Below are positions 23,146 through 31,471 of a stretch of DNA of 46,223 nucleotides, one piece after another. A program made the translations under genes and the position numbers. Under the pieces are notes generated by a model. The model was not told where the DNA came from and ran no database searches. It was given only the letters and a program-made list of their open reading frames with translations. The number at the start of each line of letters is the position of its first letter. Within the stretch, counting starts at the first letter, position 1. The DNA is from Hugenholtzia roseola DSM 9546 (GTDB lineage Bacteria; Bacteroidota; Bacteroidia; Cytophagales; Bernardetiaceae): NCBI RefSeq assembly GCF_000422585.1, contig NZ_AUGI01000042.1, positions 20,723-66,945 on the forward strand. The letters run 5' to 3'.

Positions 23146-25207
23146 TTTTGCTATAATCCGCCAAAAGATGCTGCAAATAGGCTTTTCCATAGTCCAAACT
23201 TTGATGTGGAAGCCCCCATTCCTGCGCCGTATCCTTGCCAAAAATCGCGCGTTTGGTTTTCGTATTTTTATCGTAAATAAATCCCGAATTTTGCCCTAAC
23301 CAAGCAAAGCCCTCTTCGAAACCATAAAAAGCAAAGTGTGGAACATTAGGATTGAGTATATCCTGACTCCACTCATAACGGTAAGTGGGCAAATTCATCT
23401 GCGCCAAAAGCGTAGCAGCAAGGTCGGTTTGTGAAGCAATCGTGGGGCAAGCCTTACCACGCTTTTCCGCCTTCAAGACTTCTCCATAAAAGAGCAAAGG
23501 GATTTTATACTTTCCAAAATCGCGCGTGTCGGCGTAGTTTTTAGGGAAACGGTGTCCATGGTCGGCAACGAAAACAAAGAGCGTGTTGTCATACCAAGCC
23601 TCTTTTCGCGCCTGCTTCAAAAATTGACCAATGCTCCAATCGGTATAGGCAATCGCATTTGAAAACAAATCTACTTCGTTTTTGGCTGCCATAGGAGCTT
23701 CAAAATCGATGCCTTCGGGAATTTGATAAGGCTCATGACTGCTTAGTGTCAGAATTGAAAAGAAGAAAGGCGCGTTTTTTTTCTGATGCAAATGGTTTAT
23801 TTCTTCAATAGATTTTTCGAAGGCAAAATGGTCGTGTGCGCCCCATTTGCTATTGAGCATAGTGGCTTCAAAATCGTCCACGTCTATGATTTTTTCGAAA
23901 CCGCCCTGCTGCCAATAGGCTTTAAAGTTGAAATATTCTGATTCACCTGCATAAAGTATCGCGGTTTGGTAGCCTATTTGTGCCAAATCCTGCGCCAAAA
24001 CGGGCAGTTTTTCCGCTTTGTGTGGCTCTTTGATGATAGAAGTGAGCGGCTGGGCAGGGTAGCCACTCAATATTCCAACAACGCCCTTATCGGTGCGGTC
24101 GCCTGTGGCATAGACCTTTGTAAAAAGCAAACCTTCCTGACAAAGTTGATTGAAGTGAGGCGTTAGATTGGGCTGCCCTCCCAAAGGTGCGATGACATCT
24201 GCCGTCCAACTTTCCAACATTACCAAAACAATGTTCGGACGCGGTGCAGCAAAGATAAAATCTGCCTCTGTTTTTTTGTATTGGGCAGGGTCTATGTCAG
24301 GGCTATGCGCTACACTTTTCGCCCTGCTCTGCCCCCCTTCGTAAGGTCTTTTGTAAAGTTGGCGGACAAGTTCTGCTGCCTTTTGCGGTTCGAAATACTG
24401 CTCTGCCACTTGTGCAGCGGCTTTTTTAGATTTTAAAACACTAAAAAGCAAGTTCCAATGCGTATTGATAGCCAAATGATTGAGCATAGGCAAGGTAGAA
24501 TAATAGGCGGCACTCTGATTGATGGGCGCAAGCTGTACGCCCCCACGAATGGCTAAAAAGGTCAGGCTTCCTACCAATACAAATAGAAAAGGAACAAAAA
24601 AGGCTTCTTTTTTCTGGTAAAAATTAGCAAATGAAGCAAACCATAAGGGAGCAACTTTTCTTTTTTCACTGCCCTGCCCTGCCCTATTTTTAGAAGAAAA
24701 TGCAAAAACAGAACTGCGCGTTTTGCCCACAATCCTACTATAACCCCAAAAGGCAAGCACCAAAAAAGTAGCCCACAAAACAAAACCGCTCACCATTTGC
24801 TCTACCTGCAAAGAGGCAACCATTTGAGTAGGATAGGCTAAAAACGAAACGGCATAGGCATTGAGTTTTGTACCCCAAGCGCGATAAAGCAAGATTTCAC
24901 CAATTTGAATACTAACTAATAGCAAAATCAGAATATAATGATAAAATTTGTGTAGATACAAAAAAAACCTTTTTTGCCAGAAAAAATGTATAAAAGTATA
25001 AAGTGTAGGCAAAACAAGCAAATACCCTGTTGTGGAAAGGTCTAAGGCGAGGGCTTTGGGAAAGGCACGTAGCGTTTCTAAAAAAGGCGCGGTAGCGTAT
25101 TTTTCCCAGTTGTATAACAAGAAGAAAAAACGTCCGAAGGCAAAGAAGGAAAGCCAATACAGCCAAAGCTGCATCAAAAAGAGAAGACGCACTTTCATGG
25201 GGAGCAA
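23141..25207 (-). CDS. LTA-synthase family sulfatase-like membrane protein
   Basis: 688 residues. Five hydrophobic segments lie at about 8-32, 52-76, 86-108, 138-156 and 203-220, then an extracytoplasmic alkaline-phosphatase-fold domain from about 320. PNIVLVMLESW (Glu332) and ATGDRTDKG with the probable catalytic Thr372 fit the LtaS active site, and VFVADHGHRFP supplies later metal ligands. In Gram-positives the family makes lipoteichoic acid; in Bacteroidota the substrate is unknown, probably transfer of a phospho-group from a lipid to envelope glycans. The start could also be the second Met (residue 4). A good promoter lies upstream. Confidence 0.9.
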   Translation of the reverse strand: MLPMKVRLLFLMQLWLYWLSFFAFGRFFFLLYNWEKYATAPFLETLRAFPKALALDLSTTGYLLVLPTLYTFIHFFWQKRFFLYLHKFYHYILILLLVSIQIGEILLYRAWGTKLNAYAVSFLAYPTQMVASLQVEQMVSGFVLWATFLVLAFWGYSRIVGKTRSSVFAFSSKNRAGQGSEKRKVAPLWFASFANFYQKKEAFFVPFLFVLVGSLTFLAIRGGVQLAPINQSAAYYSTLPMLNHLAINTHWNLLFSVLKSKKAAAQVAEQYFEPQKAAELVRQLYKRPYEGGQSRAKSVAHSPDIDPAQYKKTEADFIFAAPRPNIVLVMLESWTADVIAPLGGQPNLTPHFNQLCQEGLLFTKVYATGDRTDKGVVGILSGYPAQPLTSIIKEPHKAEKLPVLAQDLAQIGYQTAILYAGESEYFNFKAYWQQGGFEKIIDVDDFEATMLNSKWGAHDHFAFEKSIEEINHLHQKKNAPFFFSILTLSSHEPYQIPEGIDFEAPMAAKNEVDLFSNAIAYTDWSIGQFLKQARKEAWYDNTLFVFVADHGHRFPKNYADTRDFGKYKIPLLFYGEVLKAEKRGKACPTIASQTDLAATLLAQMNLPTYRYEWSQDILNPNVPHFAFYGFEEGFAWLGQNSGFIYDKNTKTKRAIFGKDTAQEWGLPHQSLDYGKAYLQHLLADYSKK

Positions 25208-25246
25208 ATATTTATTTTTTTGGACTGCTTAAGTATTTTGTATGCG

Positions 25247-25280
25247 CAAATTTACGGTTTTGTGAAATTTACGTTACAAA
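25247..25280 (-). promoter_or_regulatory. Promoter of the LTA-synthase-like gene
   Basis: On the minus strand TAAATTTG (25247-25254) is a perfect -7 box and TTTG (25277-25280) lies 22 bp upstream of it. The expected start is near 25240, leaving a leader of about 33 nt. AAATTTACG is repeated directly at 25248-25256 and 25265-25273 (17 bp apart), over the promoter. Confidence 0.6.
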
Positions 25281-25440
25281 GCAGACGAAAAAAAAGCCCC
25301 TCGCCCCTACTCTTTTGCGTTTTTTAAGAATTGTTAGTATTTTTGAACGGTTTGTAAAATAGGTGAAAAAACTACCACAAGGCTTTTTCATAAAGCCATT
25401 TCAGCCATTTCAGAAACATTCCTTGCGCCTTTCAAACTTA

Positions 25441-26424
25441 TTAAAAATTTCTTTTAAACGCCATAGAAACAACAAAACGCCGCCCCAAACCGTCGGGATT
25501 TGTTTCGCGCTGCAAAACTTTGGGCGCGTAGGCAAAAAGTCCACTCAAAGAGTAGCGCGTAGAAAAGCGATAGCCCACGCCTGAAAGGAAATTGCAGACC
25601 AAGCCTCTGCTGCCTTCCACCAAGCCATAATCTTCTGTGTTGGGCGTAAATCGCTGGTCTTGACTGAATCTATAAATAGCCAAAGCCCCTATGTAGGCAT
25701 TGAAGCGTGAAAAACGAACACTGCGTTCAAGGCGCAACATCAAATCTTTGCCCCTTCGTAGGTGCAGGGCAGGCGGATAGAGGTCAGAAATGGGCTTGAG
25801 TGGGCTATCGCGCCAAGCTCCCCAAAAGAAGGCGTTTTCATTTTGGTTTAAAATCGGCATCTGAAAACCTGTAGCCAAGAGCCATTTTTTCGTCTGCAAG
25901 GCTGCTCCCAAGACCAAATCATACGTCCCCAAGCTGGTTTGGTAGTACATCGGTAAGGGTAATCCCTGCTCATTAGAAAGGCTCGCGCGGTTAGTCGGAA
26001 TTTTTGTGCCTGCCGTCAGTTGGATTTGATAGGCTTCCTTTTGTAAGGCTAAATAAGTGAGGCTCAAAGAAAGGTCGCCAAAACCTTGCGTCGTACCCAA
26101 ACGTCCGCTGTGAATTTCATAAGGGAGTTTGAATTGCCAAAGAAACTTTTTCCCCAAGCTAAAATTTGCTTCCACATTGGTAGCCCAAATATTGCCTTTG
26201 AAAACCGTCCTGCCATAATATTGGCTTATCTCCAAAGAGCGCAACTCGATTTTGTCCTTTTTCTGATACGCCTGATTCGGACGCATCGCCCCCATTGTGC
26301 AGAAACCTGCGTCGCTACAACCCTGCGCCTGCACTGCTGAAAAGGAAAAAGCACCGAAATAAAAGGCAAAAAAAATAGCGATTGAAAAAGTATGAAAGAA
26401 AGTAGAAAAAATAGACGTTTTCAT
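25441..26424 (-). CDS. Putative outer-membrane beta-barrel protein with N-terminal Cys pair
   Basis: 327 residues from the Met at 26424 (MKTSIFSTFF), which opens a good signal peptide ending SAVQA-QGC; an ATG 69 bp upstream would bury it. The mature protein begins QGCSDAGFCTMGAMRPNQ, with two Cys five residues apart, then regular beta-strands (VEANFSLGKKFLWQFKLPYE, GFGDLSLSLTYLAL) and a C-terminal aromatic-ended strand FVVSMAFKRNF, typical of outer-membrane barrels. The family is found in Bacteroidota, but I do not know its substrate. It follows the beta-propeller lipoprotein gene by 89 bp and may work with it. Confidence 0.75.
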   Translation of the reverse strand: MKTSIFSTFFHTFSIAIFFAFYFGAFSFSAVQAQGCSDAGFCTMGAMRPNQAYQKKDKIELRSLEISQYYGRTVFKGNIWATNVEANFSLGKKFLWQFKLPYEIHSGRLGTTQGFGDLSLSLTYLALQKEAYQIQLTAGTKIPTNRASLSNEQGLPLPMYYQTSLGTYDLVLGAALQTKKWLLATGFQMPILNQNENAFFWGAWRDSPLKPISDLYPPALHLRRGKDLMLRLERSVRFSRFNAYIGALAIYRFSQDQRFTPNTEDYGLVEGSRGLVCNFLSGVGYRFSTRYSLSGLFAYAPKVLQRETNPDGLGRRFVVSMAFKRNF

Positions 26425-26513
26425 GTTTTTGTTTTTGCTAAAATAATAATGACGAAATAGTAGTGATAAAACAGTAGTAATAAAATTTGACAAAAATGCT
26501 TTTGTTTGTCATT

Positions 26514-27596
26514 TTAGGGTTGAAAACAAAAATCCTGCGGTATTACCCCTACGGAATAACGCCCCAAAAGTTCGCCGCTCCTGCTATCATACTTCCAAAC
26601 TAAGCCCTCCTGCACATAATCGAGCGCATCTGCAAGATACAAAAAAGGCTCTTTTGGGTGTGCCTCCAAATTATAGACCAAAGTAGCGGGCAGATTTTCT
26701 ACCAAGACATTTTCCGTTAAATCGTTGATATTCAAAGAGATAAGATTCTGATTTTGTATATAAAAAAGTGTTTCCTGCTGCGCATCAATCGCCAACTGAC
26801 TAACCCTATCTCCAGCCTCAAATTTTTTGATGGCGCGAATTTCAAAAGTCCTGCTATCGATGCACACCAATTCTGCCTGTCCGTTTTCACCTGCCAAAGC
26901 CCCCTTTGTGAGCAACCAAACCCGATTTTGTGCATCTTTTGCCCACCATTTAGCTCCCTTTCCTACCGTAAGAAATTTTATAGGCATATCATTTTCTGTT
27001 TCAAAAATTGCAATTTTATCTGCCTCATGCGCTCCTACCCAGACCTGCTCCCCTACTTGTAAGAGATTTTCCGTCCAAAAGCCTACTTCTATTGTTTTTA
27101 AAATTGCACCACTTTCCAAATCTATCACGTAAAAAAAGTTGCGAAAAATATTGGTCAGATATGCCTTTCGCGCATCAATAGGAAGTAGGAAACGGGGTGA
27201 AACGAAGCCTTCAAAAGTCGCAATTCTTTTGAATGTATTTGGCTCTACCACCTCTATTTTTTGAGAATTATTGACCACAACATAGCCCCTATTTTGATGC
27301 AAAACCATCGATTGGGCGACATTGCCGAGCAAATCACCTTGATTTGCTTTTGAAAAAATGTTGTTAAAAACTTTTTCTTCTTTATCATCTAAAAAAGAAA
27401 CCGTCGCCACGCCCCAACCAAAATTCCCCTCACAAACGACAAAAACGCCCTTTTCATAACGCCCGCTCCCTGCATCAGGCTCGATAGGTTGAGGGGGCAA
27501 ACTCTCCTCTATACAACTAAAAAGCAGCGTCAGCAGGAAAAAAGATGCCCAAGAAAACAAATTTGAAAGAGAAAAAGGATATTTTTTTTTCATCAT
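26514..27596 (-). CDS. YncE/DUF5074-like beta-propeller surface lipoprotein
   Basis: 360 residues. The signal peptide ends in the lipobox LLFSC (Cys28), followed by a short Pro/Glu-rich tether. The body is made of repeated beta-propeller blades (e.g. FVVCEGNFGWGVATVSFLD, GYVVVNNSQKIEVVEPNTF, KAYLTNIFRNFFYVIDLESG), matching the DUF5074/YncE group. In Bacteroides the BtuG lipoproteins of this group bind vitamin B12 at the cell surface with the BtuB receptor. A BtuB gene or cobalamin riboswitch is not visible here, so a cobalamin role is only a suggestion. Either of the first two Met codons may be the start. Confidence 0.8.
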   Translation of the reverse strand: MMKKKYPFSLSNLFSWASFFLLTLLFSCIEESLPPQPIEPDAGSGRYEKGVFVVCEGNFGWGVATVSFLDDKEEKVFNNIFSKANQGDLLGNVAQSMVLHQNRGYVVVNNSQKIEVVEPNTFKRIATFEGFVSPRFLLPIDARKAYLTNIFRNFFYVIDLESGAILKTIEVGFWTENLLQVGEQVWVGAHEADKIAIFETENDMPIKFLTVGKGAKWWAKDAQNRVWLLTKGALAGENGQAELVCIDSRTFEIRAIKKFEAGDRVSQLAIDAQQETLFYIQNQNLISLNINDLTENVLVENLPATLVYNLEAHPKEPFLYLADALDYVQEGLVWKYDSRSGELLGRYSVGVIPQDFCFQP

Positions 27597-27655
27597 AAGA
27601 AGATAATTTTATCGTTTTGTTTTGATTTTTTAATAATAAGATTCGAAAGAGCGCA

Positions 27656-27688
27656 TTTGTTTTTTAGCCGCCTTTTTCTCTATCTTTG
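27656..27688 (+). promoter_or_regulatory. Promoter of the RsmI-like gene
   Basis: TTTG at 27656-27659 and TATCTTTG at 27681-27688 match the -33 and -7 elements exactly, with 21 bp between. The leader would be about 110 nt. Confidence 0.65.
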
Positions 27689-27803
27689 CCAAAGGTCTGG
27701 ACTTCAAATCAAATCTCCTGCCTTCGAAAACGCATTTTGTTGAGAGAGCCTACGCTTCTTTTTCCAAAAATAGACTTCAAAGAAGGCAAAGTTACACAAA
27801 TTT

Positions 27804-28547
27804 ATGGTAAAACTCTATCTCATTCCGCTCCCCATTGCCGAAAATGAAAGCCTTGCTTCGTCAGAAACTACTTTTTTTGTAAGCCCTGAAATTAGGGAAA
27901 GCATTGAACAAACTTCTGTTTTTTTGGTAGAAAACTTACGTACCGCTCGCCGCTACATTCGTCGGGTTTGTCGTGAAAAAGAGATAGACACGCTTCATTT
28001 TTTTCAATTAGATAAAAATACTTCTTATCAAGATGTAGAGCAATTTTTTAAAATACTTTTTGAAAAGAATCCACAAGTAAGTCAAATTGGCGTAATGTCG
28101 GAAGCAGGCGTGCCTTGCATTGCCGACCCCGGTAATCTGGCTGTACGCTATGCACATGCCCAAAATTGGCTCGTGATGCCGCTTATTGGCGCATCTTCTC
28201 TCCTTTTAGGCTTGATGGCTTCGGGTTTGAACGGTCAGAAATTCGCCTTTCAGGGCTATCTGCCCATAGAAAGCGAGGCGCGAAAAAAAGAGTTGCAACG
28301 CCTTGAAAGTGAAAGTAAAAAGCAAAATCAAACGCAACTTTTTATAGAAACGCCCTATCGCAACGAAGCAATTTTTGAAGAATTGCTCAAAACCTTACAA
28401 CCCAAAACTGACCTCTGTATCGCCGCCGACCTAACTTCGAAAAACGCCTACATCAAGACCCAAACGATTAAGCAGTGGCGCACAGCCGCCGAATCTAAGC
28501 CTAATTTGCACAAAAGACCCACGCTTTTCCTTTTTTTGGCACACTAA
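27804..28547 (+). CDS. SAM-dependent methyltransferase, RsmI/tetrapyrrole methylase family
   Basis: 247 residues. The tetrapyrrole-methylase fold of the RsmI type is shown by MSEAGVPCIADPGN (family form SDAGTPGISDPG) at about 96-109, then VMPLIGASSLLLGLMASGLNG, FAFQGYLP, and FIETPYRNE. RsmI methylates the 2'-O of C1402 of 16S rRNA. The N-terminal part lacks the usual GTPLGN opening (here LIPLPIAENES), which marks a second RsmI-like paralogue common in Bacteroidota; its target may differ. It is transcribed alone from a good promoter. Confidence 0.88.
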   Translation: MVKLYLIPLPIAENESLASSETTFFVSPEIRESIEQTSVFLVENLRTARRYIRRVCREKEIDTLHFFQLDKNTSYQDVEQFFKILFEKNPQVSQIGVMSEAGVPCIADPGNLAVRYAHAQNWLVMPLIGASSLLLGLMASGLNGQKFAFQGYLPIESEARKKELQRLESESKKQNQTQLFIETPYRNEAIFEELLKTLQPKTDLCIAADLTSKNAYIKTQTIKQWRTAAESKPNLHKRPTLFLFLAH

Positions 28548-28565
28548 AAAAACTTTATTTTTTGA

Positions 28566-28600
28566 TTGCGCCTACTTTTGAGCAAAAAAAGTAGGCGCAA
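28566..28600. terminator. Palindrome after the RsmI-like gene
   Basis: TTGCGCCTACTTTT (28566-28579) and AAAAGTAGGCGCAA (28587-28600) make a perfect 14-bp stem. There is no T tract directly after it on the plus strand, so it could be either a terminator or a REP-like element; the core GCGCCTAC resembles the GCCCTAC palindromes near 23000. Confidence 0.6.
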
Positions 28601-28632
28601 AGGCTTGCTTTTCGTTTATCGTAAAAAAATCG

Positions 28633-28640
28633 TAATTTTG
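28633..28640 (+). promoter_or_regulatory. Promoter -7 box of the ISP-like gene
   Basis: TAATTTTG is a perfect TAnnTTTG box 39 bp before the start codon at 28679. TTCG at 28611-28614, 18 bp upstream, is a weak -33 element. Confidence 0.5.
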
Positions 28641-28678
28641 TGCAGGCAAGGCAATCTCTCTGACCACCAAACGACAAT

Positions 28679-31345
28679 ATGGCAACCGACAATCCATTTT
28701 TATTGGCGTTGAAACAACTGCAAAAGCTCCTCGAAATAGAGCTTTTACAAAATATCCAATTTAAACAAAAAATAGAATTTATTAAAAAAGAGTGGGAAAT
28801 TGCGCCTAATATTGCATTAAAAGAAGATTATTTATTACATTATCTTGCCGACCACTTGCTTTTAGCCGAAGTATTGCAAATCTTATTTCCTTCTTTTTTT
28901 GAAAATCACTTTATTTTTAATACCTTAGAAGAACTTTCCGAAACCCTTTCCGAAGAAACGCGCTTTGCTACCCTTCTGCCGCTCAATAAAGAATGGCAAA
29001 ACATCGAAATTTCGTATCAGCAAGCAAGTTGGAAAGAAAAACTTGACTTTTTTCAGCAGTTTTTAGCTAATATCTACGAACCCACCTCTGCCTTAGACCT
29101 AAAATGGGCGAACCTAACAGACTGGTTAGCAGAAGAATTTACTTTTTTTGATGAAGAACTTTTTTTGAATAACCAAAACAAAAAAGAAAAATACAATAAG
29201 TACATTTTAGATTTAAGTTTTTCAAAAGGCGATTTCTTTAAAAATATAGACTTTTTCAAACAAAGTTTTAGCCTCGAATTGCATCTGCCTACCTACTATT
29301 TTAGCCTTTTAAAACAACAAACGCAAACACAAGGACAAATATCCTTGCAAAACCCCTTGTTTTTTCCACAAATTAGTGGCAAAACTGAACTAAAATCGCA
29401 AGTTAGTTTTTTCCAAAACCCACTTTCACCACAAAAAAAACAACTTCGCAAAATCGGTGAATCGCCTATCACGCACCTTTTTCTAAAACTCCCTACCTGG
29501 ACTCCAAGTGCTAAAATTCCCACGCGCATGGAACGGCGGCTACAACAAAAAATAGATAAATCGCCTTTTTTGCCCCAAAACTTACATTTTCTCTCTTGGC
29601 TACAATGGGCATTAGACCGCTTAGATTGGCGCGGCGGAGTCTTGTTTTTTCTTTCGGATAGGCAGTTTTTAGTAGAAAGTAGTTTCCTAAACTTACGCAA
29701 AAATTGGCAGAAAGAATTTCATAAAATCTATATTTTAGATTGGAAAGAAGAAGATATAGCATTAAGTATTTGGATAAAAAAAGAAATCAAAGATTTAACA
29801 CAGAATAAAATCTTTTATCAGGCAATCGATACCTTTCCTGCCCCCCTTTCAGCCTTAGAATGGCAATCTTTACAGCCCGATAAGGCGCACTTGTGGCAGC
29901 CAACCCACCAGTTCGAATTTCCCTTAGTGCCTCTCTTTGGCACAGAAAAAGCCCTATTCAAACAAACTTTTGAACCCATTTTCGAGAAAAAAGAAACCCT
30001 AACGGCTTGGAATAGAAAAGATTTGGAAGTATTTTTTGAAAAAGAAATCTTGCAAAGTTCGCCACCTGCCACAACGCCCTCTCCCCCTACTGACGATTTT
30101 CTCACCCTTTGGGCGCAACAGAAAAAAGAAGCTGCGCCCGTCAAGGCTGCACAAAAGCCCTTAGTTGTGCCTTTTTTGGCTGCTCCCTTTGTGGCTAAAT
30201 TTTGGAAAGCCGATAATGATTTTGTAGAAAATAAAAACTATCAAAAAGCTCTACTTTGGTTTCCTCAGTCGGGCAGTGTTTGGGCAATAGACAAGAGTGC
30301 CGTTTCTTCGCAATTTGCAGAAAAGGCTTTTTTTGAATTGCTCCCCTTCGATGATTTGAGCTTTTTCAACCTCAAAACTTACAATAAGATTAGAAATTAT
30401 TATCTCAAACCAATACGCATAGAAGCCGAAACCCAACGTCAGAATTTTGCCGTTTTGCTCGATTTTGGTGAGTGGGAATACGTGCAGGTAGGGGCAGAAT
30501 TGGCTCAAGCCCTGCGCCCTTTGGCGATTTGGGAAAATGATAGGGAACTTTACCGCTTAATACAAGAAAATTTAGAACAACCTTCGGAGAAATTTAGCAA
30601 AAAAATGCAGGCTTTAGCTAAAAATTTTGAAGAAGCAAAAAAGACTTTTCAAAGAATTGGTAAAAAAAGTATTAAAAATACCGAAGGGTATCAAATTTTT
30701 GAAGCCTACTTTAAAAATGCAGCCTTAGCCTTAGAAGCAATAGAAGATTATTTTGATAGAAAAGAAGCCGATTTATTGCAAGGGCGCGTGCAGGTTACGG
30801 CTCAAAATTTCACACCAGAGGCTCTTTTTTATTATATTTATGCAATTTTACACCTGATAAAAGAACCATTTATTCCGCTTCTTAAAAACTTTCCACAGTT
30901 GGAACAAGCAGGAAGACGGCTTTTTTTGCTTCATGCACAGGCAGAAAACGCCGCCGCATTTTCTTTGGAGCGCAAAGTGCGAGATGAAAGAAGTGAGAAA
31001 TTTGTCTTTAAGGTTGAAAAAGAAAAACAAAAAATTTGGATAGATAAAAGTTTGATTTTAGAAAATATACCATTTGAGCTTTTTAATTGGACAATCGGAA
31101 ATAGCAAAGTCATAGATTTATTTTTTCAAAGCTATAAAAGTATCAAAAAAGATATAGACGATTCTCACCCTGAATTTTTGTTATACAGAGAAAGAATTGT
31201 ACAAAATTTAGAACAAATGGCAGCTTCTGCACTGCAAACGGCAAAGATTTTGCGTTTTTTATATAAAAACATAGAAGAAATAGAACTTTTAAAAAACTAT
31301 TTTCCAACTATGTCCCAAATTCAAAACGGTTCGAGTTTAGAGTAA
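28679..31345 (+). CDS. Degenerate type ISP restriction-modification-like protein (catalytically dead methylase plus specificity domain)
   Basis: 888 residues, intact. Block by block it follows type ISP (LlaBIII-like) enzymes without the helicase part. YLLHYLADHLLLAEVL (51-66) fits the N-terminal helical block, and FFQQFLANIYEP (124-135) matches the FYEDFLxxYDP segment. LDLSFSKGDFF (177-187) falls where SAM motif I (DPAxGTGxF) belongs, and LPTWTPSAK (271-279) where NPPY belongs. SWLQWALDR through FLNLRKNWQKEFHKIYILDW (306-355) matches the block after NPPY. FTPEALFYYIYAILH (711-725) and IWIDKSLILENIPFELFNWTIGN (786-808) match the C-terminal target-recognition domain. Both catalytic motifs are lost, so methylation is unlikely; DNA binding may remain. 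The assignment is by eye. Confidence 0.6.
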   Translation: MATDNPFLLALKQLQKLLEIELLQNIQFKQKIEFIKKEWEIAPNIALKEDYLLHYLADHLLLAEVLQILFPSFFENHFIFNTLEELSETLSEETRFATLLPLNKEWQNIEISYQQASWKEKLDFFQQFLANIYEPTSALDLKWANLTDWLAEEFTFFDEELFLNNQNKKEKYNKYILDLSFSKGDFFKNIDFFKQSFSLELHLPTYYFSLLKQQTQTQGQISLQNPLFFPQISGKTELKSQVSFFQNPLSPQKKQLRKIGESPITHLFLKLPTWTPSAKIPTRMERRLQQKIDKSPFLPQNLHFLSWLQWALDRLDWRGGVLFFLSDRQFLVESSFLNLRKNWQKEFHKIYILDWKEEDIALSIWIKKEIKDLTQNKIFYQAIDTFPAPLSALEWQSLQPDKAHLWQPTHQFEFPLVPLFGTEKALFKQTFEPIFEKKETLTAWNRKDLEVFFEKEILQSSPPATTPSPPTDDFLTLWAQQKKEAAPVKAAQKPLVVPFLAAPFVAKFWKADNDFVENKNYQKALLWFPQSGSVWAIDKSAVSSQFAEKAFFELLPFDDLSFFNLKTYNKIRNYYLKPIRIEAETQRQNFAVLLDFGEWEYVQVGAELAQALRPLAIWENDRELYRLIQENLEQPSEKFSKKMQALAKNFEEAKKTFQRIGKKSIKNTEGYQIFEAYFKNAALALEAIEDYFDRKEADLLQGRVQVTAQNFTPEALFYYIYAILHLIKEPFIPLLKNFPQLEQAGRRLFLLHAQAENAAAFSLERKVRDERSEKFVFKVEKEKQKIWIDKSLILENIPFELFNWTIGNSKVIDLFFQSYKSIKKDIDDSHPEFLLYRERIVQNLEQMAASALQTAKILRFLYKNIEEIELLKNYFPTMSQIQNGSSLE

Positions 31346-31369
31346 AAATATAAGAAAAGTGTGGTTTGG

Positions 31370-31449
31370 AAAAGGCTATTTAGAAAAAAAATATTCAAAG
31401 TCCTTGAAAATCAAGCCTTTAAAAAAGAATCTTCCCAAAATAGCCTTTT
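31370..31449. repeat. Long-loop inverted repeat between ISP-like gene and pncB
   Basis: AAAAGGCTATTT (31370-31381) is the exact reverse complement of AAATAGCCTTTT (31438-31449), with 56 nt between. It lies between two convergent genes and may help end transcription; no clear T tract is attached. Confidence 0.5.
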
Positions 31450-31471
31450 GAAACAAGAGGCGAAAATACGG

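Noticed and set aside
25381-25397. Terminator for the outer-membrane protein gene (GGCTTT/AAAGCC)
   Set aside because: The stem is only 6 bp without a clear T run on the minus strand.
27597-27803. Cobalamin riboswitch before the beta-propeller lipoprotein
   Set aside because: The gap is only about 207 bp, already holds the promoter of the divergent RsmI-like gene, and shows no B12-box-like sequence that I can recognise.
28679-31345. An active type ISP restriction-modification enzyme
   Set aside because: SAM motif I and NPPY are both lost, and no helicase or nuclease domain is present; described as degenerate instead.
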